Origin: Hyphomonadaceae bacterium
GTDB taxonomy: Bacteria; Pseudomonadota; Alphaproteobacteria; Caulobacterales; Aquidulcibacteraceae
NCBI GenBank assembly: GCA_021731815.1
Contig: JAKFWO010000036.1
Location: forward strand, 1 to 64,000
Reading direction: 5' to 3'
DNA: 64,000 nucleotides
Positions within the stretch are counted from its first letter, which is position 1; every line of letters starts with the position of its first letter. The position numbers and the translations under genes are program-made. Of the stretch, positions 45,259 to 54,716 are shown piece after piece. The notes below the pieces were generated by a model. It was given only the letters and a program-made list of their open reading frames with translations. It searched no databases and was not told the origin of the DNA.

Positions 45259-46195
45259 TTGCGAGAATCCTGCGTGCCTCCGCGCAATCGAGCGCGATGC
45301 GGGCCTTCAGTGCCTCCAAGCCCTCAAAGCGCATTTCGGGGCGCAGGAATTTCACCAGTTCAACGATGATCCGCGTGCCGTAAAGCTCGCCCCCGAAATC
45401 GAACAGATGCGCCTCCAATAATGGCTGACGCTCGCCCGTGGTGGGCGTGCGACCGAAATTGGCCACGCCGCCATGGTGCCGGATGGTTGCGCCCGCGCTG
45501 TCCAGCCGTTCCACGCGCACCGCATAGACGCCCATTTTCGGGTGCAATTGATCGCCGGGGCTGAGATTGGCGGTGGGAAAGCCCAGAAGCCGGCCGCGTT
45601 GTTCGCCCTTCGCCACGACGCCCTCCATCGCCCAGTACCGGCCGAGCAGGAAATTGGCGTGGTCGAGATCGCCTTCGGTCAGGGCCTCGCGGATACCGGT
45701 CGCGGAGATCTTGTCGCCGGCTTCGTCGCCGATCTGGGGTTCGACGCCCACCGCAAACCCATAAATCGCACCCAGTTCCGCCAGCCGCGCCGCATCGCCC
45801 ATACGCTGGCGGCCGAAACGGAAATCGAAGCCGGCAGTCACGGCGCGCGCGCCGATCCCCTCGACCAAAGCCGCGCGGACAAATTGCTCGTCGCTCATGG
45901 CGGCGATGGTCGCGTCAAACGGGGCCTCGATCAGCCAATCCACGCCGCTTGCCGCCAGTGCGCGGGCGCGGGTCAAAGGCGTGGTCAGGCGGAAGGGCGT
46001 GGCGTCGGGGCGAAAGAAGCGGCGGGTCGGGGGCTCGAAACACAGGACGCCGACTTTGGTCGACGGACCGGCGAGCGCGCGTGCACGGGCGATCACCTCT
46101 CCATGGGCGCGGTGGACGCCGTCGAAACTGCCAATGGCCCAGGCGGCGCCGCGCAGATCCGCGGGGAATTCATTCCAGTGGGGGAAAATGCGCAT
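45248..46195 (-). CDS. ribF: Bifunctional riboflavin kinase/FAD synthetase
   Basis: RibF makes FMN and then FAD. The 315-residue protein has an N-terminal nucleotidyltransferase domain (AIGSFDGVHRAHGEVI, then GFDFRFGRQRMGD and ISATGIREAL). A C-terminal flavokinase barrel follows (GRLLGFPTANLSP, GVYAVRV, GVANFGRTPT and the EAHLFDFGGELYG acid). Both activities should be present. It lies 33 bp after the MaoC gene in the same direction, so they may be cotranscribed. Confidence 0.95.
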   Translation of the reverse strand: MRIFPHWNEFPADLRGAAWAIGSFDGVHRAHGEVIARARALAGPSTKVGVLCFEPPTRRFFRPDATPFRLTTPLTRARALAASGVDWLIEAPFDATIAAMSDEQFVRAALVEGIGARAVTAGFDFRFGRQRMGDAARLAELGAIYGFAVGVEPQIGDEAGDKISATGIREALTEGDLDHANFLLGRYWAMEGVVAKGEQRGRLLGFPTANLSPGDQLHPKMGVYAVRVERLDSAGATIRHHGGVANFGRTPTTGERQPLLEAHLFDFGGELYGTRIIVELVKFLRPEMRFEGLEALKARIALDCAEARRILAISA

Positions 46196-46228
46196 CGGGC
46201 TTTTCTGTAGCGATCGGGAGGAGAAGGA

Positions 46229-46669
46229 TTATACGGAGGCGGGCTTTGCCGCCATCTTTCGGGGTGCCAGAACGATGGCCTCGCCATCCACCACCAATTT
46301 GCCGCCGACCCGGCAGGTTGTGCGCAGGGTGACGCGTCCCTTGATCGCGTCGAGCGTGATAATCTCCACCTCGCTCTCCACCTCATCGCCCGGCCGGACC
46401 GGGCGGCGGAAATTCAGGCTCTGGCTGAGATAAATGGCACCCGGCCCGGGCAGGACAGTGCCCAAAACCGCCGAAATATAGCCCGCCGACAACATGCCAT
46501 GTGCGACCCGTGTGCCGAAGGGCGTGGTCGCGGCATAGGCCTCGTCGAGATGAACAGGATTATTGTCGCCGGTGACGGATGCGAAAAGGTCGATGTCGCC
46601 TGCTGTAACCGTGCGGCGAAGTTTTGCCTTCTGGCCCAATTCCAGATCCTCGAAAAAAAAACCCGTCAT
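46229..46669 (-). CDS. MaoC-like (R)-specific enoyl-CoA hydratase
   Basis: A 146-residue hot-dog-fold protein. The hydratase signature, with catalytic Asp and His, is in FASVTGDNNPVHLDEAYA, followed by GTRVAHGMLSAGYISAVLG and LNFRRPVRPGDEV. It fits the PhaJ/MaoC group that hydrates trans-2-enoyl-CoA to (R)-3-hydroxyacyl-CoA. The ATG at 46669 gives a normal N-terminus; the frame extends 10 codons upstream. It is divergent from the cheY-like gene. Confidence 0.88.
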   Translation of the reverse strand: MTGFFFEDLELGQKAKLRRTVTAGDIDLFASVTGDNNPVHLDEAYAATTPFGTRVAHGMLSAGYISAVLGTVLPGPGAIYLSQSLNFRRPVRPGDEVESEVEIITLDAIKGRVTLRTTCRVGGKLVVDGEAIVLAPRKMAAKPASV

Positions 46670-46822
46670 GTTGCCCTTGCTGCGTGTCAAGACGTCCAAT
46701 TGTGAAAATAGCCTGGTCTGTTTACCCTATTTTCATTGGGTCCCCCCTATAAGCGATTTGCAAGGTGCTGACCCGCTGAAAAAGGGTCACGCCATCAGGT
46801 TCCGGGGTTAAGGGAGAACGAC

Positions 46823-47209
46823 ATGGCCGTCGACATGTCCATGCCAGTATTGGTCGTGGACGATTACCAGACCATGATCCGCATCATCAAGAATTTGCTG
46901 AAGCAGCTTGGTTTCGAAAACGTGGACGAAGCCAGCGATGGCAAGGCAGCGCTTGAAAAGATGCAGGCCGCGAAATTCGGTCTGGTCATTTCGGACTGGA
47001 ATATGGAGCCGATGACCGGCTACGAGCTGCTGTGCGAGGTCCGTGCCGATGACCGCCTGAAGGGCACGCCCTTCATCATGGTCACGGCAGAATCCAAGAC
47101 TGAAAACGTGATCGCTGCGAAAAAGGCCGGTGTGAACAATTACATCGTCAAGCCGTTTAACGCTGCGACCTTGAAATCCAAGATCGAGTCGGTATTCGGC
47201 GCGTTCTAG
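46823..47209 (+). CDS. cheY: Chemotaxis response regulator CheY
   Basis: A 128-residue single receiver domain. The acidic pocket is VLVVDDY, phosphoacceptor Asp58 is in ISDWNMEPMTG, then come the Thr in MVTAESK and the Lys in YIVKPFNAATL, all conserved. The sequence resembles the CheY type that binds the flagellar motor switch. GGGAGAA precedes the ATG. A cheZ gene follows after 56 bp, which supports a chemotaxis role rather than a generic regulator. No other chemotaxis or flagellar genes are in view. Confidence 0.92.
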   Translation: MAVDMSMPVLVVDDYQTMIRIIKNLLKQLGFENVDEASDGKAALEKMQAAKFGLVISDWNMEPMTGYELLCEVRADDRLKGTPFIMVTAESKTENVIAAKKAGVNNYIVKPFNAATLKSKIESVFGAF

Positions 47210-47265
47210 ACTTTTGTCTGTCGGGTTGATTCCTTCCCGGTCAAAGCTTTCATGGGAGGCCGCCA

Positions 47266-47937
47266 ATGCCGGCGCCAGAAATTGCCGCGCAAGTGCGCGA
47301 AGCGCTAAAAGCTGTCAAGACGGCGGATCTCAAGGATCCGCGTCTCGTGGAAGTGCTGAATATATCGCAACAACTCGTTGATGCGATGCAGGCATTTTTC
47401 GGCGGTATCGACACCACGATCTATGGCGAGTTTCGCTATATCGCGTCCTATATCGCCCGCACGCGCCAGGAAATTTCCAATCTGCGGCCCAATGACATCA
47501 AGGAAGAGCGGATTCCGCGCGCCGGGCTCGAACTCGATGCCATTATCCGCCACACGGAAGATGCGACCCACACGATCATGAGTGCGGCCGAAGCCATAAT
47601 GGCCGCCAATCCGTTGGAGCCCGGCTACGCTGACTTCGTCAATGACAAGGTGCTGGACGTCTTTCAGGCCTGTTCCTTTCAGGACATCACTGGCCAGCGT
47701 ATCCGCAAGGTCGTTGAGACCATGCAGCATATCGAGGAACGCATTACCCGCTTCGTGCATGTCATGGGGGTCGAGGACGCGGTCATCGAGGAAACCGAGG
47801 AAGACCGGCGGCGCAAGAAACTGCTGCTCAACGGTCCCCAGCTCATTGGCGAGGCGAAGAAGCAGGATGATGTCGACGAATTGTTCGGCAATAACGGGCC
47901 GCCAAGCCAGAACGATATCGACGCCTTGTTTGGCTGA
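47266..47937 (+). CDS. cheZ: CheY-P phosphatase CheZ
   Basis: A 223-residue, largely helical protein. The catalytic CheZ block FQACSFQDITGQRIRKV, with the Asp and Gln that place the attacking water, is present near residue 145, preceded by a long four-helix-bundle region. The C-terminus carries two similar acidic motifs, DDVDELFG and NDIDALFG, separated by about 10 residues. A single such amphipathic end binds CheY in enterobacteria. GGGAGG upstream marks the start. It is paired with cheY. Confidence 0.93.
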   Translation: MPAPEIAAQVREALKAVKTADLKDPRLVEVLNISQQLVDAMQAFFGGIDTTIYGEFRYIASYIARTRQEISNLRPNDIKEERIPRAGLELDAIIRHTEDATHTIMSAAEAIMAANPLEPGYADFVNDKVLDVFQACSFQDITGQRIRKVVETMQHIEERITRFVHVMGVEDAVIEETEEDRRRKKLLLNGPQLIGEAKKQDDVDELFGNNGPPSQNDIDALFG

Positions 47938-48052
47938 TCTTGTTCATTGCTGATTTCGGCCCAGGTTGCCCCCCGCGACTGGAAGTGTCTGCCTATCCGC
48001 TTTCAATGACTGTGCGAACATGGCTGCACAGCAAATCGGTCCCCATGGCTCC

Positions 48053-48880
48053 TCAAATGACGGGAGGAAGGGTTGGGATCGCGAATGTGGCGACACAGGC
48101 CGGGGCGCTTGCCAGCGTTTCCGCAGAGGCCAGCATCAGCGGCCCGGTAGTATGAACGTCCTGATGCAATTGCTGGCCGAGGATGATGGCAATGCGCGCT
48201 GCGCCGTAATTTGCTGAGACCTTGAACGCACCACCGTGACTTGATGCCACGCCAATCGCTTCAGCTGCACGCAGGTTCAACGCGTCTGGCAAGGCATTCG
48301 AACCTTCGAGCGAGATCGACATGCCGCCCCAACCGGCCGGCAGCGCGACTTCATAGTCTGAGCGGGTGTTGATCAGGACTTCTTGCACGCGCACTGGCGA
48401 TGGCGGTGCCGCGCGGGCCTCGGCAATGCCGGTGCCATCGATTGCGGTGCGGCTTTGCCAGCCATTGGCTGATTTGCGAATCATTGCTTCAGGTGACCGC
48501 GGAAAAGCGGCCGCGTCATCGCCCTGATGCGCCACCGGCAGGCTGAAGAAGATCTGCAAGCCGCGCACCGGGCCGCCGCCGTCCGGCGGAATCTCTTCAT
48601 GGATTATTCTCCGCGACGCGCGGATCCAATGCAGTCCGCCTGGTCGAATTTCATGCTGTTCACCGAGGCTGTCTTGGTTGCGAAAGCCATTTGGAGAATC
48701 GGCGAACAAACAGGTTCCCGCCGAGAAAGCGGCATGTGGATGCGCGGGGAAGGTCGGTCCCTACATCTCGAACCAGTCGATATTGAGCACTGGACCGATC
48801 AGATTATCGAATGCCTGTCGTGGATATTGCCGGGCAGACAAGACTTCGCCGCGATTCGCTACCGATGGAATGAAAGCGGT
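48053..48880 (-). pseudogene. Pirin-family (cupin) protein interrupted by an amber stop
   Basis: Reading leftward from about 48880, the frame gives a pirin-like N-terminus ending WFEM. TAG at 48763-48761 interrupts it, and GPTFPAHPHAAFSA, GFRNQDSLGEQHEIRPGGLHW and RRIIHEEIPP continue in the same frame. The normal pirin C-terminal cupin (GVASSHGGAFKVSA, IILGQQL, TTGPLML) runs to the stop at 48053. The metal ligands HPH and HEE are intact; only the stop, probably a former CAG codon, and a missing clear start argue against function. Pirins are metal-binding cupins, some with quercetinase activity. Confidence 0.7.
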
Positions 48881-49034
48881 TGAAAATCGGATGATGGCAG
48901 GATTTCTGATGGAGATAAACAATACAAATTGCGGGTTTCGTCCTGATTATGGTTATTACGCCAACGATTTGATTTGGTGCCAAAGCAAAAAGTTCTTCGC
49001 GTGAAGTCCGTTCCCGTCCGCTTGCTTTGGTCAA

Positions 49035-50393
49035 CTATTGTTGTTTCTTTTCAGCAGTTGAATTTTTTTCGTCACCCAAATCGACTGGCAGCCGCCGCCG
49101 GATTTTCAGTGCCGCATGAAGCTTTGATCTGTCAAGCGCTCCCTCCCAGCGTGCGACCACGAGCGTCGCCACCGCATTGCCGATGAAATTGGTCAGCGCG
49201 CGGCATTCGCTCATGAAGCGGTCGATGCCGAGGATCAGCGCCATGCCCGCGATGGGAATATCGGGCACAACCGACAAGGTGGTGGCAAGCGTGACGAAGC
49301 CGGCCCCGGTCACGCCGGCGGCACCCTTCGAACTGATCATTGCCACCAACAGCAACAAAATCTGTTGTTCGAGGCTGAGCGGGGTGTTGGTCGCCTGGGC
49401 GATGAACAAGGCCGCCATGGTCATATAGATATTGGTGCCGTCGAGATTGAAGGAATAACCCGTGGGCACGACCAGCCCGACCACCGGCTTTTCTGCGCCG
49501 GCTTTTTCGAGCTTCTCGATCAGCGAGGGCAGGGCTGCCTCGGAAGATGACGTGCCCAGAACCAGCACCAGTTCGGAACGCAGATAGACCAGCAGCCGCC
49601 AGAGTGAGAATCCGGCAATCCTGGCGATCGGTGCCAGAAACAGGATCATGAACACAATGCTGGTCAAATAGAATGTGGCGACCAGTTTTCCGAGGCCGAG
49701 CAGGGTTTCGATGCCATATTTGCCGATGGTGAAGGCCATCGCTCCGAAAACGCCAATGGGGGCCGCGCGCATCACGATATCGACGATCCTGAAAATCACC
49801 GGGCCGAAATCGCTGATGGCGCTGGTGATCCGCGCGCCTTTCGCGCCCAGCATGGCGAGCGCGACGCCCGTCAGGATGGAGACCAGCAGCACTTGCAGGA
49901 TCTGGCCGGAGGTGAAGCTGCTGACCAGCGAATCCGGTATGATATTCAGCAGGAAGCCGGCGATCGATTGGTCCTTTGCCTTGCCCTGAAATTCGCGGAT
50001 GGAATCGGAATCGAGGCTTGCCGGGTCGATATCGAGGCCCGCCCCGGGCTGGACGATGTTGCCGACCACCAGGCCGACGATCAGCGCAAGGGTGGAAAAA
50101 ATGAGGAAATAACCGAGTGCCTTGGCACCGACGCGCCCGACACTTTCCAGCGTCTTCATGGAGGCGATGCCCGCCACCACAGTGCAGAAGATGACGGGCG
50201 CGATGATCATCTTGACGAGCTTGATGAACGCATCGCCCAATGGCTTCAGGCTCTCGCCAAACGCCGGAAAGAAATGGCCGACCGCGATCCCGATCAGCAT
50301 GGCGACCAGCACCTGCGCATAAAGGCTGCGATACCACGCCTTTCGCGCGATGGGGGTCTCGTCGCGGATCGCGCTTGTATCTGGTCCGGGCAT
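49035..50393 (-). CDS. DctA-type dicarboxylate/amino-acid:cation symporter
   Basis: A 452-residue inner-membrane carrier of the DAACS family. N-terminal helices start at [20 protein letters not shown]. The serine-rich re-entrant loop is [13 protein letters not shown]. The [24 protein letters not shown] helix and the second loop [14 protein letters not shown] match DctA closely, so C4-dicarboxylate uptake is the family expectation. The hydrophilic tail is Lys/Gln-rich. It is the last gene of the uronate operon. The preceding NHL stop lies 2 bp before the ATG at 50393, and a GTG at 50399 would overlap it. A substrate shift to uronates is possible but unproven. Confidence 0.92.
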   Translation of the reverse strand: MPGPDTSAIRDETPIARKAWYRSLYAQVLVAMLIGIAVGHFFPAFGESLKPLGDAFIKLVKMIIAPVIFCTVVAGIASMKTLESVGRVGAKALGYFLIFSTLALIVGLVVGNIVQPGAGLDIDPASLDSDSIREFQGKAKDQSIAGFLLNIIPDSLVSSFTSGQILQVLLVSILTGVALAMLGAKGARITSAISDFGPVIFRIVDIVMRAAPIGVFGAMAFTIGKYGIETLLGLGKLVATFYLTSIVFMILFLAPIARIAGFSLWRLLVYLRSELVLVLGTSSSEAALPSLIEKLEKAGAEKPVVGLVVPTGYSFNLDGTNIYMTMAALFIAQATNTPLSLEQQILLLLVAMISSKGAAGVTGAGFVTLATTLSVVPDIPIAGMALILGIDRFMSECRALTNFIGNAVATLVVARWEGALDRSKLHAALKIRRRLPVDLGDEKNSTAEKKQQ

Positions 50394-50395
50394 GG

Positions 50396-51502
50396 TCACT
50401 TCCCCTGTGTTCCGTTCCGTTGGAGGCGGAAGCGTTGCACAGGCTTGCCGGTGCTGACCTCGCCGACATAAATATTGCCCCGCCCATCGATTGCGATGGT
50501 GTGCGGCCGGCGAAACTCGCCCCGATTTGAGCCCTCACGGCCGAACCGGCCAGCAATATTGGCGGTCGCACGGTCGATGATCCGGACTTCGCCATTGCTG
50601 CCATCGACCACAAGCAGATGCGTCTCGCTGCCCTTGGGCCACATTGCGCTGTCCCAGACGCTGCCGACGCTCCCGGTTGCGCCACCCGTTCCGCCGCCGG
50701 TTTCCGGGCGCTGAACCAGATCGGCGATCCAGCGGCCCTCGCGGGTGAAGGCTTGCAGCCGGTTATTGGGCCGGTCGCCGACAAAGAGGGTGCCATCCCG
50801 TGCCAGCGTAATTCCGTGCGGCTGCATCAGCTGGCTGGTGCGGTCGACGACCGCGCCATCAACCGGTGCGTGGCCATAGGCACCCCAATGGCGTTTATAG
50901 GATCCGTTCCCGGCATCGAAGACGATGACCCGGCGATTGCTGTAGCCATCGGCAACGAAGATCTCACCTCTTTCGGGATCCACCACCATGCCTGACACGC
51001 GGCCAAGCTGGCCATTCTCATTGCTGCCTTTCGAGGGGCCGCTTTCACCAATGCGCAGCAGAAAACGGCCGGCGGCGGAATATTTGACGATGAAGCCGTC
51101 ATTTTCCCCATTGCCGCTGATCCAGACGCTGCCATCGCTTTTGTCGATGGCGATGCTGTGTTCGCGGTGCGGCCAATTCTCTCCGCGCCGGCCGATTGGC
51201 CAATGTGCGACGACCTTGCCTTTCCGGTTGAAGACCACCAGCGGCGGTGCCGCCACCGAGCCCGCCAGAATTTCATCTCCGGTGATCGATTCCGGCCGGT
51301 TCAACACCCAGATCCGGTTTTTCCGGTCAATTGCCAATCCGGTGACATGGCCCAGAAGCCATCTGCCGGGCAATGGTCCGGGCCAGCCGGCATCGACGGC
51401 GAAATGTGGCCGGGCGAAAGGTGGCTGGGCGAAAAGCGGTTGAGCGAACCGGGAGCCGGGGGCCAGAAGCGCAATGACACACGCAAGCAGAAATGCCTTC
51501 AT
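50396..51502 (-). CDS. Secreted NHL-repeat beta-propeller protein
   Basis: A 368-residue protein with a signal peptide ([18 protein letters not shown]) followed by a small repeat ([15 protein letters not shown]) from an imperfect DNA duplication. The rest is a six-bladed NHL-type propeller: repeated blades such as [71 protein letters not shown] and [17 protein letters not shown]. It resembles the lyase-like NHL proteins related to peptidylglycine amidating lyase, but activity is unknown. The ATG overlaps the GH28 stop by four bases. Its place suggests envelope-side work with the uronate hydrolases. Confidence 0.85.
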   Translation of the reverse strand: MKAFLLACVIALLAPGSRFAQPLFAQPPFARPHFAVDAGWPGPLPGRWLLGHVTGLAIDRKNRIWVLNRPESITGDEILAGSVAAPPLVVFNRKGKVVAHWPIGRRGENWPHREHSIAIDKSDGSVWISGNGENDGFIVKYSAAGRFLLRIGESGPSKGSNENGQLGRVSGMVVDPERGEIFVADGYSNRRVIVFDAGNGSYKRHWGAYGHAPVDGAVVDRTSQLMQPHGITLARDGTLFVGDRPNNRLQAFTREGRWIADLVQRPETGGGTGGATGSVGSVWDSAMWPKGSETHLLVVDGSNGEVRIIDRATANIAGRFGREGSNRGEFRRPHTIAIDGRGNIYVGEVSTGKPVQRFRLQRNGTQGK

Positions 51503-52884
51503 TGGGCAATCCCGTCAGTAAAGGTATCCGGCGGTGTTTCCTCGACGGCGTGCAATGGCAATCCATTGGCGCTCACCCGATCGAGTAAAAGTGCGCGGAC
51601 ATGTTTCACCCGCATCGGGGTCTTTGCTTTGTCGATGACCAGATTGCGCACGGATACCCGGTCCAGCGGAGCCTGTTGGGCACCGATCAGGCTCATGCCG
51701 ACGATCGCCTCGCCAACGCGGATATTTTCGATGGTGATCTGCTCAAACCGCGGCGGAAAGTGACCGCCCCGATAGCCGTGATAGCGGGTGGTGAAGATCA
51801 GCGCGCTCTGTGCAGTGCCGATGGTGATGTCACGGATATGGATGTCGCGAATGGCACCACCCCGATCGAGATTGGATTTGAAATAAAGACCGTGCGAAAC
51901 ATTGCCCATGCGATAGCGCTCAACGAAAATATCATGCACGCCGCCGGACATTTCACTGCCGATGGCGAGGCCGCCACCCGCTGTCCCCCGATATTCACAG
52001 TCGCGGATAATGATTGAAGACGATGGCCTCGCCACCCGCCAGCCATCCTGGTCGCGCCCCGATTTGATCGAAACGCCATCATCGCCCACGTCAAGGACGC
52101 AATGTTCAATGAGGATATGGGTCGAGCTGTCGGGATCAATGCCATCGCTGTTGAGGTGGTCGCTTTTCAGGCGAAGATTGCGCAGGCTGACATGTTCGCA
52201 ATAGACCGGGTGGATCATCCAGAATGGTGAATCGACCAGGCGCGGACCGTCGATCAGCACCCTTTGGCAATTGACGAACTGGATGAAACCGGGGCGCAGA
52301 AAATGGCCGGGGCCGAAGCGGCGTTCCGCAACTGGCACGCCCTCCGCGCCCATCTCGCGCAGCAATTGCTGGCTTTCCCTTTGTTTGGACCGCCATTGGA
52401 AAAAGCCGTCAAAGCCCTGCCCGTCGATGGTGCCCCCGCCGGTGATCGCGATGTCGGTCACATCGCGCGCATAGATCAGGGGGGAGTAATTCCAGCATTC
52501 CGTCCCCTCCCAGCGAGTGAAGACCAGCGGCAGGTAATGGTCCGGGGCGCGGCTGAATTTCAGATGGGTGTGATCGGAAAAATGGAGCGCGATGCGGCTT
52601 TTGAAATGAATCGGGCCATTGCTCACCCATTCGCCATTCGGCAGGATGATCGTGCCGCCTCTGGGGCCGAGCGCTTCCATTGCTGCCATGATCGCGCGGC
52701 GGATATCGCCGTCATCGGGCGGCGGCAGGTGCCATTTGCGCCTTCCGATCCGCGGGGGCCGGATGTCGCGCATGATCTGTCGGGCTTTCGCCCATGGGTC
52801 AGAGGCTTCGTGCATCCAGCCCGGAACAAGCGCAAACAGCCCCGGCACGCTGCCACCCAACAGCAGGATGCGCCGGTTGATCAT
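51499..52884 (-). CDS. GH28 polygalacturonase-family glycosidase
   Basis: A 461-residue right-handed beta-helix protein. The catalytic aspartates of GH28 are visible in LNSDGIDPDSS and VGDDGVSIKSG, with a GGLAIGSEMSGG loop in place of the usual GHG and a YFKSN segment near the RIK position. The N-terminus (MINRRILLLGGSV) has a twin-arginine-like signal, so export by Tat is plausible. GH28 enzymes cleave galacturonic-acid or rhamnogalacturonan linkages; the exact polymer is not deducible. The start and the upstream stop overlap as ATGA with the GH2 gene. Confidence 0.9.
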   Translation of the reverse strand: MINRRILLLGGSVPGLFALVPGWMHEASDPWAKARQIMRDIRPPRIGRRKWHLPPPDDGDIRRAIMAAMEALGPRGGTIILPNGEWVSNGPIHFKSRIALHFSDHTHLKFSRAPDHYLPLVFTRWEGTECWNYSPLIYARDVTDIAITGGGTIDGQGFDGFFQWRSKQRESQQLLREMGAEGVPVAERRFGPGHFLRPGFIQFVNCQRVLIDGPRLVDSPFWMIHPVYCEHVSLRNLRLKSDHLNSDGIDPDSSTHILIEHCVLDVGDDGVSIKSGRDQDGWRVARPSSSIIIRDCEYRGTAGGGLAIGSEMSGGVHDIFVERYRMGNVSHGLYFKSNLDRGGAIRDIHIRDITIGTAQSALIFTTRYHGYRGGHFPPRFEQITIENIRVGEAIVGMSLIGAQQAPLDRVSVRNLVIDKAKTPMRVKHVRALLLDRVSANGLPLHAVEETPPDTFTDGIAQ

Positions 52885-54716
52885 TGCCGCGCCTTTCGGG
52901 CATAAAAGGCCTGAAGCACGACAAAGGCCGCCTTGCGCGTGCCGGTCTCGTTGATCAGCCCCTTGCGGTTCCAGAATTGCTGGTATTTGCCATGCCAGCG
53001 GCGGGGCGAGCGGAAATCCTTGAGCAGCCAGGGCGAGAGGCCGACACAGCCCTCGGTCCGCTCCACCATTTTCAGCGTTTCTTCATAGAGCCAGGCCTGA
53101 AAATCCTCGGTCCAGAATGACTCTTTCGCCCCCCGGTTTCCGGCCAGGGCATCGGCCCCGAATTCGGAGAAGATGAGCGGCTTGTCATAGGGCGTGGTGA
53201 AGCTCACCTGATCGAGTTCATTGGCTTTGCGCTTCGAATACCAGGCTTCGTACTGGTTCACCGCCAGCACATCGAGATATTCGCCCAAAGGATCGGTGAC
53301 GCTGAACACGCTTTGACCGTCCGTCGCGCCGCCGACATCGGCATTCTTGTTGAGTGCGGCGGTGATGAGGCGGGTCGGGTCGAGCGCGCGGGCATCCTCG
53401 ATCAAGGTTTTCAGAAAGCGCGTGCGTGGTTCTTCCTGCGGGGTCTCATTGGCGACCGACCACAGCCCGATCGCGCAACGGTTCCGGTCGCGCAGGATCA
53501 TGTCGGCGAGCATGGTCCGGGCCAGCGTCAGCGTATGCGCGCTGTCATAGCGAATCTGTTCCCAATAGACCGGGATTTCGGACCAGACGATCAGGCCCAT
53601 CTCATCCGCCAGTCGCAGCGTCAATTCGCTGTGCGGGTAATGGGCGAGGCGGACGAAATTGCAACCGAGCGCTTTTGCCTCGGCCAGCAATCGCTGCGCA
53701 TCCCCCCCGGTCATCCGCCGCGTTCCGATCGGGCCGATGGGTTCTTCGTGGAGACTGATCCCCCGCAGATAGAGCGGCTGGCCATTGAACAACAAGGCGC
53801 GTCCGCGCGTTTCGATGCTGCGCAATCCGATGCGGTCGGAAACTTCGTCGGCCCCCGCCACAATCCGTACCTCATGGAGCAATGGCGATTCCGGCGACCA
53901 GAGCGCGAGGCGATTGCGCTTGCGCAGCCGCGCCATCCCCGCGGCGTCCGTGATTGCGGAGAGCTTCATCGATCCAATGCAAAGTTCAACCGCAATGCCG
54001 GCGCTTTTCGGATTCATCTGCACATCGGCAAGGACGAAACCGTTGTCCAGCCGGATGAACCAGTCCGCAATATGATTTGCCGGCAGGTCAACCAGCCAGA
54101 CCGAGCGCGTTACCCCGCCATAATTGTGCCAGTCGGTATAGTCGCTGGGTACGGCCTCGGCATGATGCCGGCTGTCGGCGCAAACCACGATCGCATTCTC
54201 GCCGGGAATGAGCCCGGTGGTGACATCGATGGCAAAGGGGGTGAAGCCGCCCTCATGTTCGCCGATCTTTTCGCCATTAAGCCAAATGGTCGCGTGGTAA
54301 TTGACCGCCTCGAAAGCGAGAAATTTGCGGCCGGACCCGGGATTGTCGACCATGAAGGTCCGGCGGAAATAGACCGGGCCATTATACCAGATGAGCTCCG
54401 GGGTATGGCTGTTCCAGTCGCGCGGCAGATCCATGATCGGGCTTTCCGCCCAATCATATTCGACCAACGGCCCGGTTTCGGGCGGGCGAAAATTTTTCCA
54501 GAAAGTGCGCCGGTCGTTATTCCCGCGCTTTGCCGCGTCAAATGGATCGATGATGTAACGCCATTGCCCGTCGAGGGACAGTTTTCGTCGGGCAAACACA
54601 TGGAGCAAGGGGCGGGCCTGGCGCGCAGGTTCAACTTTCCATTGCGCTTGCGCAGGCCATGCAAAGGCCAATGCGCCCAATGCGCTTCCGGTGAGTAGCG
54701 AACGGCGTGTGGTCAT
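52881..54716 (-). CDS. Exported GH2 beta-glucuronidase/galactosidase-like enzyme
   Basis: A 611-residue GH2 enzyme. The N-terminus (TTRRSLLTGSALGALAFAW, cleavage near AQAQ) looks like a Tat signal. A sugar-binding jelly roll (about 45-230), an immunoglobulin-like domain and the TIM barrel follow. The acid/base is Glu424 in SVANETP and the nucleophile Glu518 in IFSEFGAD. The RGISLHE segment and LAHYPHS of glucuronidase-type GH2 are present. With uxaC and uxuB in the operon, beta-glucuronidase is the best guess; beta-galactosidase is possible. It overlaps both neighbours by four bases. Confidence 0.9.
   Translation of the reverse strand: MTTRRSLLTGSALGALAFAWPAQAQWKVEPARQARPLLHVFARRKLSLDGQWRYIIDPFDAAKRGNNDRRTFWKNFRPPETGPLVEYDWAESPIMDLPRDWNSHTPELIWYNGPVYFRRTFMVDNPGSGRKFLAFEAVNYHATIWLNGEKIGEHEGGFTPFAIDVTTGLIPGENAIVVCADSRHHAEAVPSDYTDWHNYGGVTRSVWLVDLPANHIADWFIRLDNGFVLADVQMNPKSAGIAVELCIGSMKLSAITDAAGMARLRKRNRLALWSPESPLLHEVRIVAGADEVSDRIGLRSIETRGRALLFNGQPLYLRGISLHEEPIGPIGTRRMTGGDAQRLLAEAKALGCNFVRLAHYPHSELTLRLADEMGLIVWSEIPVYWEQIRYDSAHTLTLARTMLADMILRDRNRCAIGLWSVANETPQEEPRTRFLKTLIEDARALDPTRLITAALNKNADVGGATDGQSVFSVTDPLGEYLDVLAVNQYEAWYSKRKANELDQVSFTTPYDKPLIFSEFGADALAGNRGAKESFWTEDFQAWLYEETLKMVERTEGCVGLSPWLLKDFRSPRRWHGKYQQFWNRKGLINETGTRKAAFVVLQAFYARKARQ

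Noticed and set aside
49132-50796. Long minus-strand frame of 554 codons over the symporter gene
   Set aside because: A frame-shifted shadow of the real symporter and NHL genes in GC-rich DNA; its composition is unlike a protein.
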